64,000 nucleotides of DNA, from positions 12,790,001 to 12,854,000 of the forward strand of contig CM069875.1 of NCBI GenBank assembly GCA_036172665.1. Reading direction: 5' to 3'. Position 1 is the stretch's first letter, and each line of letters begins with the position of its first letter. This DNA is from Prosopocoilus inquinatus (taxonomy: Eukaryota; Arthropoda; Insecta; Coleoptera; Lucanidae). This document shows positions 43,377-53,632 of the stretch, one piece after another. Position numbers and translations under genes: made by a program. The notes beneath the pieces were generated by a model. The model was not told where the DNA came from. It did no database searches and saw nothing but the letters and a program-made list of their open reading frames with translations.

Positions 43377-44746
43377 TTGTGGCCTTGAGAGGGGACGCTA
43401 TCGATGTGCTACAGACGATGCCGCCAGAGGAACAAGAAGACTTCGACAAGCTGGTGAATAGGATGGAAATGCGTTACGGACAGGCCCATCTGACCGAGGT
43501 ATACCATGCGCAGTTGAGGAATCGCTGTCAGAAATCCGGAGAAAGTCTTCAGGAATTCGAAGCGGACGTAGCGCGTCTGGCCCAGTTGGCATATCCCACA
43601 GCTCCTGTTGAATTCCTCAAATGTTTGACGGTGCAGACCTTCATAGATGGAATCCGTGACCCAGACAACCAGCAGGCATTGAGAATGACCCATCCGAAGA
43701 CGTCCAAGAACGCATTGGCTTATGCCTTGGAATTTGAAGCGGCGAGACGAGTTTCAAGAGGGCATGTCAAGGTGCGAGCGGCTACGGACTTCCAAGAGGA
43801 AGAAGAGGAAGAATCCGCTAACTCCAAGGTGGGATCTGCTATAAAGGAGCGACCCAGGGAATATGCCACCGCCGAGGATGTTCGCCGCATTGTGGAACAG
43901 GTCCTCAAGCAGAAGAAGCCGCTGGTGTGTTGGAATTGCCAGGAGGAAGGACATGTTCGTAGGCGATGTCCAAAGAAGACAGGATCCAAGAAAGCCACAG
44001 TTAAACTAAGCCGGGTCGGTGCAGAGGGGCAAACGTCGACCCGTATTCAAAGGCCCCCAAGGACGAAAGCCAACCAAGTAATGTTCCTACGGCAGTTAAC
44101 CAGCAGTGTCTTCGTGGATGTTACCATTGATGACATTCCTCACATCATGTTGTTGGATACGGGTGCGACGAAGACCATCCTAAGACCCGACGTCATTAAG
44201 TCATCTGGACGCACCGAGCCGACCAAGTGGAGACTGAAAACTGCAACTGGAACATCAGCAACTGTCCACGGTGAAGTAGAGGTTATCATCACCATTGGTT
44301 CAACTCCAATAAAACACCGTGCACTGGTGGCAGATATAGAGGACGAGTCAATTTTGGGCATGGACGTCATGTGTGCCCACGGGTTGCAATTGGACTTAAA
44401 GCGTGGCGTGATGGCGGTCAATAATGAGGAGTTGGTTCTACATCAACGAGGGGACGTGGCCGCTCGAGTAGTCCTCGCTGAAGACGTTGTATTACCCAGC
44501 AGGACTGAGGTTATCGTCGACGCAAAACTGGACGGTGTTTTTCAAGATGGGCAAGTCATTATGGTTGAACCTAATACTGATGATCAGAAGATTGGAAGAG
44601 GAGTCCTCGTTGGGAAAATGTTGTTGACGGCGAAGAAGGAAGTACCCGTCCGCCTGATGAACGTCAATTGTTTCTCCGTCAATATCAAGAAAGGAACCAT
44701 CTTGGGAAGCTGCACCATGGTGTCCTCCATCTCCCGCCAACTTTAA
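43298..44746 (+). CDS. Gag C-terminal part and aspartic protease
   Basis: Translation in the frame that is one base back picks up the capsid from about residue 23 (EKATSLIVALRGDAIDVLQT). It continues through the capsid C-terminal domain, a zinc knuckle at residues 211-224 (C-x2-C-x4-H-x4-C, CWNCQEEGHVRRRC), and the protease, with MLLDTGATKTILR (catalytic aspartate about 287) and ILGMDVMCAHGLQLD. The region after it, rich in VVLPSRTEVIVDAKL, resembles the spacer before RT in gypsy pol. The first 20 codons of this frame are an artefact of the shift. It ends at 44746 just before RT. Confidence 0.88.
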   Translation: MAQLLQTVRSSSKGEQMDGSEKATSLIVALRGDAIDVLQTMPPEEQEDFDKLVNRMEMRYGQAHLTEVYHAQLRNRCQKSGESLQEFEADVARLAQLAYPTAPVEFLKCLTVQTFIDGIRDPDNQQALRMTHPKTSKNALAYALEFEAARRVSRGHVKVRAATDFQEEEEEESANSKVGSAIKERPREYATAEDVRRIVEQVLKQKKPLVCWNCQEEGHVRRRCPKKTGSKKATVKLSRVGAEGQTSTRIQRPPRTKANQVMFLRQLTSSVFVDVTIDDIPHIMLLDTGATKTILRPDVIKSSGRTEPTKWRLKTATGTSATVHGEVEVIITIGSTPIKHRALVADIEDESILGMDVMCAHGLQLDLKRGVMAVNNEELVLHQRGDVAARVVLAEDVVLPSRTEVIVDAKLDGVFQDGQVIMVEPNTDDQKIGRGVLVGKMLLTAKKEVPVRLMNVNCFSVNIKKGTILGSCTMVSSISRQL

Positions 44747-45630
44747 ACAAACGTGCCAGAAGCGAAAGTCCCAATGAAGTTATGGGAAATGGTTATGTCA
44801 ACAGCTCAGAAATTGACTCCAGACCAGAAGACAAAAGCAAAGAATCTGATCGGCCGTTACCAAGATGTATCGAGGTAGAAAAAGGATCCAAGGGAAGAAC
44901 TGATGTCGTGAAACACAAAATAGAGACTGGAGAAGAAAGACCTATCCGTCAAGCTCCAAGGCGATTACCGTTGGCGAAGCGTGAGGAAGCGGAACGCATT
45001 ATTCGCGAGATGGAAAAGGATAATGTGATAGAACCATCAAGCAGCCCGTGGGCGTCACCAGTAGTGCTTGTGAAGAAGAAGGATGGGTCCACCAGGTTCT
45101 GTGTAGACTACCGGTTACTCAATAATGTCACCAAGAAGGACAGCTATCCCCTGCCACGGATTGATACCCTGGACACCCTGGCCGGCTCAAAGATCTTCTC
45201 AACTTTGGACTTAAAGAGTGGATATTGGCAAGTGGAGCTGGCGCCCGAAGATCGAGAAAAGACGGCGTTTTCCATTGGTATGGGTCTGTGGCAGTTCACA
45301 GTGATGCCATTCGGATTATGTAATGCCCCAGCGACATTCGAGAGGTTAATGGAGACGGTTCTGAAAGGTCTGTCCTGGACAACGTGCATGGTGTACCTTG
45401 ACGACATAATTGTCGTGGGAAAGACGTTCGACGACCACCTAAGGAACTTGGAAGGAGTGTTCCAGCGGCTTCGCGGAGCTGGACTAAAGCTTAGCCTCAA
45501 GAAGTGTCACCTGTTCCAGAAGGAAGTGAATTACCTGGGGCACATTGTTAATGGAAATGGAATCGCTGTGGACCCTGTGAAGATTCAGGTGGTGAAAGAC
45601 TGGCCAACTCCCAGAATAAACACCAAATAA
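44668..45630 (+). CDS. Reverse transcriptase, frame broken at both ends
   Basis: From about 44890 this frame reads as [60 protein letters not shown] and the catalytic box YLDD at residues 243-246. The first 70 or so codons are out of phase with the true N-terminus, which lies in another frame (about 44750-44880). The stop at 45630 precedes a further one-base shift, after which the connection domain continues in the next frame (FLGLCTYYRRYVPGF). Very similar to the RT at 1417-2447. Confidence 0.93.
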   Translation: MFLRQYQERNHLGKLHHGVLHLPPTLNKRARSESPNEVMGNGYVNSSEIDSRPEDKSKESDRPLPRCIEVEKGSKGRTDVVKHKIETGEERPIRQAPRRLPLAKREEAERIIREMEKDNVIEPSSSPWASPVVLVKKKDGSTRFCVDYRLLNNVTKKDSYPLPRIDTLDTLAGSKIFSTLDLKSGYWQVELAPEDREKTAFSIGMGLWQFTVMPFGLCNAPATFERLMETVLKGLSWTTCMVYLDDIIVVGKTFDDHLRNLEGVFQRLRGAGLKLSLKKCHLFQKEVNYLGHIVNGNGIAVDPVKIQVVKDWPTPRINTK

Positions 45631-45698
45631 GGAGTTTCCTTGGCCTGTGCACTTACTATCGGCGCTACGTTCCTGGATTTGCAGACATTGCTAAGCCG

Positions 45699-48383
45699 TT
45701 GACAAAACTCACTGAAGAAGGTCGTCCGTTTGAATGGGACCAACAGTGTCAAATTGGCTTTGAACAACTAAAGCAGTACTTGATTAGTGCTCCTATTCTG
45801 AGTTATCCTCTCCCGGAAGGCAAATTCGTCGTGGACACAGATGCTAGCAACGTTGGGATTGGTGGCGTACTCTCCCAGATACAAGAGCGGCAAGAGAAGG
45901 TGATCGGCTACTTCAGTAAAGTCCTATCAAAGCCGGAACGAAACTATTGCGTCACAAGAAGGGAATTGCTAGCCGTCGTAAAAACGATAGAACACTTCTA
46001 CAAGTACTTGTATGGTAGACGCTTCCTGCTGAGGACCGACCATGCCGCTCTAAAATGGCTTCTCCGTTTTAAGAACCCAGAAGGGCAAGTTGCACGATGG
46101 ATCGAACGACTTCAGGAGTACGACTTTGAAATTCAGCATCGGGCAGGAACTAGCCATCGAAATGCCGATGCTTTGTCGAGAAGACCCTGTGCCGAAGACT
46201 GTAAGCACTGTAGTCGTTTGGACGAGAAAGTAGCCACGACTGCGAGGACAGCCATTGTTGACGACAAATGGCAAGCCGAAGAACTGCGAAGAGACCAGGA
46301 GAACGACCCGGATTTGAAATTAGTGCTAGAGTGGAAAAGCAGGGACGCGAGGCCTACCTGGGAAGAGGTAGCACCATGTGCACCGTCCGTAAAATCATAC
46401 TGGGCGCAGTGGGACTCCATAGTGTTGGATCGTGGTCTTCTGAGACGAAGCATGGAGAATCCAGAAGGCATGGAACAAAAGACACAGTTACTAATCCCCA
46501 AGAATAGGGTGCCAGAAGTTCTGAGGGAACTTCACGATGGAACTTCGGGAGGGCATCTGGGAGTTAAGAAGACTATGGAGAAGGTGCGCGAAAGATTTTA
46601 CTGGGTGAACTGCAAGGAAGACGTGAAGGATTGGTGCAGAAAGTGTGCAGTCTGCGCAGCCAGTAACGGCCCCCACAGGCGGGGTAAGGCCCCCATGAGA
46701 CAGTACAACGTTGGAAGTCCTTTTGAGAGAGTTGCCATCGATGTAGCCGGCCCGTTTCCAGAAACGAATGGTGGAAACAAGTACATCGTCGTGGTAATGG
46801 ACTACTTTAGTAAGTGGGTTGAAGCTTACGCCCTACCTAACCAAGAGGCAGTCACTATTGCGGAAGTCCTTGTCAGGGAATGGATCAGTCGGTATGGTGC
46901 ACCTATGGAACTGCATTCAGACCAAGGAAGGAACTTTGAATCGGCCTTGTTCAAGAACGTGTGTACTCTGCTCGGCGTACGAAAAACTAGAACAACTGCA
47001 CTCCACCCACAGTCGGACGGAATGGTGGAAAGGTTCAATAGAACCATCAACCGACATTTGTCCAAGGTCGTTTCCAATCATCAGAGAGATTGGGACACGT
47101 ACATCCCCCTGTTTCTAATGGCATACCGCTCATCTGTTCATGAGACAACAGGGGAGACTCCCGCGAAAGTGGTATTCGGGCGAGAGCCGAGACTGCCCTG
47201 CGACCTGAAGTTTGGTGTGAAGCCTGGCGAAGTCTCTGCCGACGAAGATTACGTGAGCAAATTACGCAGGAAAATGGATGATATCCACAACCAAGTGCGT
47301 CACAATATACAGACGGCCAGCGATCGGATGAAGGAGCACTATGACATCAACGCTCAACACGGGGGATACCAACCTGGAGCGCTGGTCTGGCTTTATAACC
47401 CCCAAAGACGTCGAGGCCTCTCCCCAAAATTGCAGACCTCTTGGGAAGGTCCTTACAAAGTGATGAAACGGATCAACGACGTCGTTTACCGCATCAAGAA
47501 GGTCCCCCATGGCAAACCCAAAGTAATCCACTTCAACCGGATAGCCCCTTACCATGGAGAAGCAGATGAAGGGACAGTACAAAGGGCGCAAGTTTCCGAA
47601 GTGAACTTCGAAACCTTCATGTCTCATCACGCCGAAGGAAGCAAGGCACGGTTTGGAGTGACCACGGAGAAGCAACAAGATCTCTTTAAAGTGCCACTGG
47701 AGTACAGTCTGGCCCACTGCGTAGCAGAAGACCTGAAAATGTCCAAAGGAATCGCTCAGGTGTTTAGGAAGAAATTTGGCCAAATCGAGGAGCTACGAAG
47801 ACAGCATCCCATGGTAGGCAAGAGCTTGCAGATCATTGATTCGACGGCAGATCGGAGGCGCCACGTGCATTATTTAGTCACTAAGAAGACATCAAGCGGT
47901 AAACCTGACTATCAAAGTATGTGGAGAGCGCTATATAGCCTGAGGAGACAGCTAATAGAGAACCATCAGATGAAGTTAGCCATCCCCAAATTGGGCTGCG
48001 GATTGGTCGGACTAGACTGGAGAGTAATTCGAAGCATGCTGGAAGTCATCTTCCACAGAACGGGAATTGAAGTCCTAGTCTGCAGCCACCACCCACAGGC
48101 AACAGTCAGCAACAGCAAAACCGTAGACTGCTACTTCTTCCAGACGGGAAGTTGCAAGAATGGGCCAGCATGTAGATTCCGACACCCTCCTTCAAGACTA
48201 TCACCAGGAACATTTCGAGACGAAACGTTTTTAAGAAGGGGGCAGTGTGGCGCGCCACCCGGCTTAGCTCAAGGCGTCAAGAAGTCGGTTCGTTATGCGT
48301 CATTGGCTGCCACGCCACCGGGGTCGACATCGAACAGCCTAGACTTTTCCGGCGACGGAACAAACTCGAATCTTCCAGCGTAG
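45699..48383 (+). CDS. RNase H - integrase - macrodomain - CCCH zinc finger polyprotein
   Basis: An uninterrupted 894-residue frame. RNase H (1-150) has VVDTDAS at about 44-50. The integrase zinc domain has H279, H286, C313, C316. The core has D348, D408 and E444 (DD35E, spacings 59 and 35), and a GPY/F-like module (TSWEGPYKVMKR) follows at about 585. Residues 652-795 are a macrodomain of the OARD1/TARG1 type, with YSLAHCVAEDLKMSKGIAQVF, HYLVTKKTSS (K729 at the catalytic lysine) and IPKLGCGLVGLDW (V770 where human OARD1 has the catalytic Asp125). A CCCH finger follows: C811-x7-C819-x5-C825-x3-H829. The last 45 residues read into the 3' LTR. RNase H and integrase are standard. The macrodomain would bind or remove ADP-ribose. 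The ORF could yield Pol processed by the element protease. Confidence 0.95.
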   Translation: MTKLTEEGRPFEWDQQCQIGFEQLKQYLISAPILSYPLPEGKFVVDTDASNVGIGGVLSQIQERQEKVIGYFSKVLSKPERNYCVTRRELLAVVKTIEHFYKYLYGRRFLLRTDHAALKWLLRFKNPEGQVARWIERLQEYDFEIQHRAGTSHRNADALSRRPCAEDCKHCSRLDEKVATTARTAIVDDKWQAEELRRDQENDPDLKLVLEWKSRDARPTWEEVAPCAPSVKSYWAQWDSIVLDRGLLRRSMENPEGMEQKTQLLIPKNRVPEVLRELHDGTSGGHLGVKKTMEKVRERFYWVNCKEDVKDWCRKCAVCAASNGPHRRGKAPMRQYNVGSPFERVAIDVAGPFPETNGGNKYIVVVMDYFSKWVEAYALPNQEAVTIAEVLVREWISRYGAPMELHSDQGRNFESALFKNVCTLLGVRKTRTTALHPQSDGMVERFNRTINRHLSKVVSNHQRDWDTYIPLFLMAYRSSVHETTGETPAKVVFGREPRLPCDLKFGVKPGEVSADEDYVSKLRRKMDDIHNQVRHNIQTASDRMKEHYDINAQHGGYQPGALVWLYNPQRRRGLSPKLQTSWEGPYKVMKRINDVVYRIKKVPHGKPKVIHFNRIAPYHGEADEGTVQRAQVSEVNFETFMSHHAEGSKARFGVTTEKQQDLFKVPLEYSLAHCVAEDLKMSKGIAQVFRKKFGQIEELRRQHPMVGKSLQIIDSTADRRRHVHYLVTKKTSSGKPDYQSMWRALYSLRRQLIENHQMKLAIPKLGCGLVGLDWRVIRSMLEVIFHRTGIEVLVCSHHPQATVSNSKTVDCYFFQTGSCKNGPACRFRHPPSRLSPGTFRDETFLRRGQCGAPPGLAQGVKKSVRYASLAATPPGSTSNSLDFSGDGTNSNLPA

Positions 48384-48596
48384 AGAATTCCAGACGGCAG
48401 CAAATGATATAAAATCGCCCGGAGTTGACTCACCAGTCAGTCGAATTCGAACAGCGATCGTCGAAGTTAGATTTTAGTGTGAAAATAAATTGTTACAAAT
48501 AAATTAGTTTTTAAGCTTTATTAAATTACGGTTAAGTTTTTTTATCGAGTGTTTTATTCGTTTAAATAAATAAATTTAAACCCTAGAAACGTAACA
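48246..48596 (+). repeat. 3' LTR of the macrodomain gypsy element
   Basis: 351 bp, same ends as the 5' LTR, about 94% identical by eye, with differences concentrated at 48373-48430. Confidence 0.96.
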
Positions 48597-48941
48597 GAAC
48601 GTTTAGTTTTAGAGGAATTAATTATTCCTTGAGTTATCCATGTTTTGACATTAATTTTTCGCCGTTTTCGTAAAGGGAAGCTAGCGCTAAATATATCATA
48701 AAACTTTTGATAGAAAAGAGACACTTTTCCGTCAATGTCCCCACAAGAAAGCACATCATTCCATTGTATTTTTTGTATATTGATTTTAAATTTAATTAGA
48801 TTTTTATCAGAGAATTCTCGATAATATTCTCGATAATATTCTACGCGTCTTCTGTTACATTTATAAAATTGTTGAAATGTATAAAAATCATATTACGATC
48901 CGAGAGATCAATTGTTACGTTTTCTGTCCAAAAAGACATTG
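48597..48941 (-). pseudogene. LINE linker between endonuclease and RT
   Basis: The minus strand reads QWNDVLSCGDIDGKVSLFYQ, FPLRKRRKINVKTWITQGII and NSSKTKR, the usual sequence between LINE EN and RT. It then continues at 41943 beyond the gypsy insertion. Toward the right, FLDRKRNN ends at 48935, where the LINE is interrupted by fold-back sequence. Confidence 0.85.
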
Positions 48942-48958
48942 TATTGTAGAAATGTATA

Positions 48959-51145
48959 CAGGGAGATTCAGGCAACCCATTCATTAAAACTTTACGGACT
49001 TCTCCTTTGAATTTCTGTTTCTTATTTTGCAGTTATAAGTTAACGATATGGATCTATCAAAATATAATATTTTCAAATTTCGGACGCTTACGCTTATACC
49101 GGAAGTTCCTGTCAACTTTCTTATTTTAAATGGAATACCCCAATTTTTAATGCTTTTTTGAAATCTTCATAAAATTCTAAAAATATTTTGTGCAACATGT
49201 GATACAAGAAAAATTAACCGTTTCCGAGATATTTTCATTTTTTAAAAATAACTCAGACTTGCGGAACCTTGGTTATGATACTGCCATCTTTATGCATCAA
49301 AAACCATGATGCCCATTTTTGGCCTATAGTAGGCTACAGTAACATTCTTTCAGATCATGTCCAGTTTTGCACTTGCTTATTTACAGGCTGGTTGAAAAGT
49401 AACTTCTATTCGAACTAAATTCAACTGTCGAAAAGTCATGTTTTTTAAATAGAACACCCAGTATTTTTTACACCATGTGACTTAGGATTAAATGTTCTTT
49501 CGTCCTGTATTAGCATTCCCTACACCTATCTCTTATAGTTCACTCGTTATCGATGATTTCTTTTTAACACGTAATTTTTTTCAATTTTTCGGTATTATTT
49601 TTAAATAGTGGGCTATGAAAACTAGAGAAGTTATAATTTTTGAAATCATCCGTCTAGTGGGAATTAAAAAAAAACAATTTAATCCCTACGAACCAAAAAA
49701 TGAATAATCAAACACAGACATATTAAATGTATTTGATGATAAAATAAATCGACAATTCAAGAAGTTAATAAAAAAAACTTGTTACATCGAGGAAAGTGCG
49801 TTATTACTTTGATACAGTAAGAAGTTATTACTAATAAATAATATCCGAGGACAACTTAGAGTCAATATTATAACCAACATGTATTATTTTTAATATATCT
49901 GATTTATTTATTAGTTTTCATAAATTTTGTATTGTAAGTATAAATTTCTCCTTGTAAATGTGTAAAAAGTCATACCAAGACTCTTAATATATGCGGCATA
50001 TGTAAACAAAAAGTTCAGGTGATAGATGTGTATTTAAACATTATTTGTCGATTTTTAAAATGAAATTGCAATTACAGTCAGAAATTAATTAATTAAAACC
50101 TCAGTTTGTTAAATTTTCATAGCACACAATTCAGGAATAATACTGAAAGTGAAAAAATTGATGTGTCAAAGAGAAAATCTAAATAGAAAGAGAAGGGTAA
50201 GAGATGGGTATAAGGAATGGTAATACAGTTCGAAAGAACATTTAAATCTGATTCTTATGGTATAAGAAAATGGGGTGTTCTATTTAAAAAACATGACTTT
50301 TCGACAGTTGAAATCAGTTCGAATAGAAGTTACATTTCAACCACGCTTATGAGCTTAGCCTACTACAGGACAATAGTTGAAATTATGGCTTTTGTTACAC
50401 AAAGATGACAGCATCATAAACAAGGTACTGCAACTTTGAACTTTTTTTAAAAAATGGAAATATAGCATAAAAAGTTTATAAAATTTTCATAGCACACTAT
50501 TCAGGAATAATGCTGAAAAGTGAAAAAATTTATGTGTCAAAGAGAAAATCATGAATAGAAAGAGAAAGGTAAGAGATGGGTATAGGGAATGCTAATATAG
50601 TTCGAAAGAACATTTAATTCTGATTATTATGGTATAAAAAATACTGGGTGTTCTATTTAAAAAACATGACTATTCGACAGTTGAAATCAGTTCGAATAGA
50701 AGTTACTTTTCAACCAGCCCGTAAACGATTTTGTGTAAAATTAGGTATGACCTGAAATCTTATGAGCATAGCCTACTACAGGCTAAAATTGAAATTATGG
50801 CTTTTGTTACACAAAGATGGCAGCATCATAAACAAGGTACTGCAACTTTGAACTTTTTTTAAAAAATGGAAATACTTCTTAAACGGTTAATTTTTCTTGT
50901 ATCACATGTTACACAAAACATTCTTAGAATTTCATGAAGATTTCAAAAATGAAATTAAAAATGGGGTATTCTATTTTAAATAAGAAAACTGACAGCAACT
51001 TCCGGTACAAGCGGAAATGCCCGAAAGTTGGAAATATTATATTTTAATAGATCATTTTGGCTAACTTATAACCGCAAAATATGAAATAGAAATTCAAAGA
51101 AAAAGTCCGTAAACTTTTAATGAATGAGTTGCCTGAATCTCCCTG
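48959..51145. mobile_element. Long fold-back element, copy 2, with internal duplication
   Basis: The ends are CAGGGAGATTCAGGCAAC and its inverse, flanked by TATA on both sides (48955-48958 and 51146-51149). Its sequence follows the copy at 6601-8466, but a segment of about 370 bases is repeated in tandem (about 50105-50460 and 50480-50870). Seventeen bases of unassigned sequence (48942-48958) separate it from the LINE. Direct repeats GACATTG lie at 48935-48941 and 51150-51156. Confidence 0.85.
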
Positions 51146-51439
51146 TATAGACATTGGGTGGTATGAATGAAAACGAAGTAAATGCTAATGTCACAGTTTG
51201 AAGTTTCTTCTTCGTAGTATTTACTTCAGTTTTTAAGAAGATGCTACACTCTGAAGTAAGTACTATTATTTTCCGGAAGAGAATACGGCAAATAGCATTC
51301 CTGTGGAAATTATCGAAGTGTTTACTTTACTCTGAAGTATTTACTTCGGCTATAAATGCTTTAGTTTTAACTTAAAATTGTAGTATTTACTTCAGTGTCA
51401 GCGAAGCTCGTGCTATCGCAGCTTCAGCTTGCGTACTTC

Positions 51440-52983
51440 GATTCGTAGCATTTGCGGAAAATGGCACAGATGCCTAATAGAAAAACTTATTATGACAAAA
51501 GAAATTACACTGCATTACAAATTATTTAGATAAGTATAAACGTGTAAAATAATTACCATAAATGTAGTTATACAAAGCCTGAACTTGTCATTTCTATACC
51601 GGGTGCAAGATAAAATATGCCACAAGACATAGATAACTATTTGAATTAAGTAAGAAAGAAATATATAAAATCACTCCATAAATACTACAAATTGGTAAAA
51701 GTTGCATTTTGTTTTAGTATCTATTATAATAAATAATAGTTAACTTTTTTCTTGAATTATACATGTATTTTTTTTAATTCAGTGATATGAGGTAAGTAAA
51801 TGCCTTACAGTTGTACTGGATCATTTTCAAAAATATGGCTAATAATTTAATATTTCGTCAAAGGATTATTATTACTACAAAAATTACTTACAAATTTAAT
51901 AATGAATGCTAATTACGTTGTCGCAAGAAAGTGTTGAACGCGGTGGAGAGCAATTTAAAAAATATTTTGAAAACTCATTATTTCTTTGTTTAATTAATTT
52001 TCTTTCGTAAAATTCTGTTGTCTAGGTAACAATCCACATTTATACAGGGTGATGATAAAAAGCTTGTTCACCGTTTAGTAGGTGATAGTAGAGATCAAAA
52101 TAAGAAAAAAAATTGTAATAAAGCTATGTCGAATGCACAATATAGGATGTCACGCTATGTGTTCACTCTTCTAGAATTTTTATATTTTACATAAAATTCG
52201 GGATCCAGAAATTAAATAAAAAGCTGAATTTTCTGACGTAGCATTGGCCACCGTACGACTTCTGGTTTCGTCGGAAGTGACATCAACTTTCTTATTTTAA
52301 ATGGAACAAGCTATATATTTTTACATACTTGGAATTTACAGATCATTGTGAGTTTGAATATGTATCACTTGATAAGTTTGGTTTCCATGATAACGATATT
52401 TCTTTTTGTTTTTTACTTCGTAAACCTATAAATGGTAATTCGATCTTAAGTAATTCGAGAAAGCCACTCCTTTGCATTTTGGTTTTTAACATTTTTACAG
52501 GATATGAAATTTTCATTAGGTCGTTAAGATGTTCCATCTGGAAAAAAAATAAGTTACGAGCTAATCAAAAAACAGTCAGCTGTAAAAAATCTTCGGTTAT
52601 TAATGTCAAATTAATAGCAATTCGTTTCTACTTCTGGAGCTTGATCAAATTCATTTGAAGATTTTTTGTGTACTCAATGAACATTCACACTCTTATTGTG
52701 AGGAACAATGTAAGGAACAACGCATCTTAATTTTTTGTGTTGCTCATAGCCTTCTACATAATGCATTGACCTGTTTTTTTTTTTTACAAAAGTATACATA
52801 ACGACTATGTATATAAAAAAAGAAAAAATTCCTGTATAGTGATTCGTTAATTTTAATCTGGAGTTTAGATTTATTATGAATAAGAAATTGAACTTTTTAA
52901 TATGTATAAACAGTAAATATTAAAAAAAGTATATAATTTTTCTGTCTGTTGAGAATTATCGAAAAATTTGTAATAATTAATGG
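51440..52983. other. Interior of the inverted-repeat element, no gene
   Basis: AT-rich. At about 52045 there is an end-like ACAGGGTGATGATAAAAAGC, similar to fold-back termini elsewhere. The open frames at 52329-52658 have no motif. Confidence 0.45.
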
Positions 52984-53262
52984 TGTAGCGCGACGGTCGA
53001 AACACCCCCTCCTCAAATGGGTCAAAGGGCCACCAGTGACCAGGAAGCAGAGGGAGTCCGGTGACAGATTTCGGTGATAACAGACGCGCGCAGCTCTCGC
53101 TTAATTTCATTTTACAGTTTAATTAGTTAAACCTTTTTCTCTTTTTTTTAAATATTTTTTTCTTCTCTGTTTATGTTGTTTTTTGTGAAATGTGTTGTGC
53201 TAATTAAATCTAATTTAACTTCAGAGTTTAATTTATTCGGGTTCCGAACATCCCACGTTACA
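52984..53262 (+). repeat. 5' LTR (single copy)
   Basis: Begins TGTAGCGCGACGG and ends CACGTTACA, so the ends are inverse (TGTARCGYG). The right edge is fixed by the primer-binding site two bases further on. Without the second LTR the left edge is inferred from the inverse ends. Confidence 0.72.
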
Positions 53263-53264
53263 TT

Positions 53265-53282
53265 TGGCGCCCAACTAGAGGG
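53265..53282 (+). other. Primer-binding site, tRNA-Lys type
   Basis: TGGCGCCCAAC followed by TAGAGGG is complementary to the 3' end of tRNA-Lys, with mismatches in the outer part. Confidence 0.75.
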
Positions 53283-53632
53283 CCCGAAAATAAGATTCGA
53301 GTGTTAAATTAAAAAATTGCGAAAGTGATCTCGTGTGCAGAAATCTCAGTAGGAATATCGGATGATCAAGAAATTTGGAGAAAATTAGCAAGATATCATT
53401 TGCGGAACCGACAACGTGGATTCGCCATCTTGCAGCCGGATGTGAGGGTCAGCCATTTTTTCTCGGAAGCGTTGCTCCGCTATTTGGCCACAGGAAGTTT
53501 CCTGCAACCTCAGCAGCCAATTTGAAGTCGTAAGTTGAAGTACCTTCGCACATTACAAGGTGGGTGATGTTCAAATAATTGTACCGCTACGGTGCGCGAC
53601 GCGAAACGGTATACGTATACGTAGTACGGTGA

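Larger units (their letters stand above)
41944..48596 (+). mobile_element. Ty3/gypsy retrotransposon with macrodomain, 6653 bp, TSD GAAC
   Basis: Two 351-bp LTRs (about 20 differences) enclose gag, protease, RT, RNase H, integrase, a macrodomain and a CCCH finger. The flanks are GAAC on both sides (41940-41943 and 48597-48600). It is inserted in the LINE in opposite orientation. The primer-binding site after the left LTR starts TGGTGTCAG (tRNA-Leu type) and a purine tract (AAGAAGGGGGCAG) precedes the right LTR. Frameshifts near 43370, 44745-44900 and 45625 break pol and gag in this copy. LTR divergence suggests it is not recent. Confidence 0.96.

Noticed and set aside
52329..52658. 109-codon plus-strand frame
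   Set aside because: Low-complexity AT-rich composition, a conflicting frame on the other strand and no domain.
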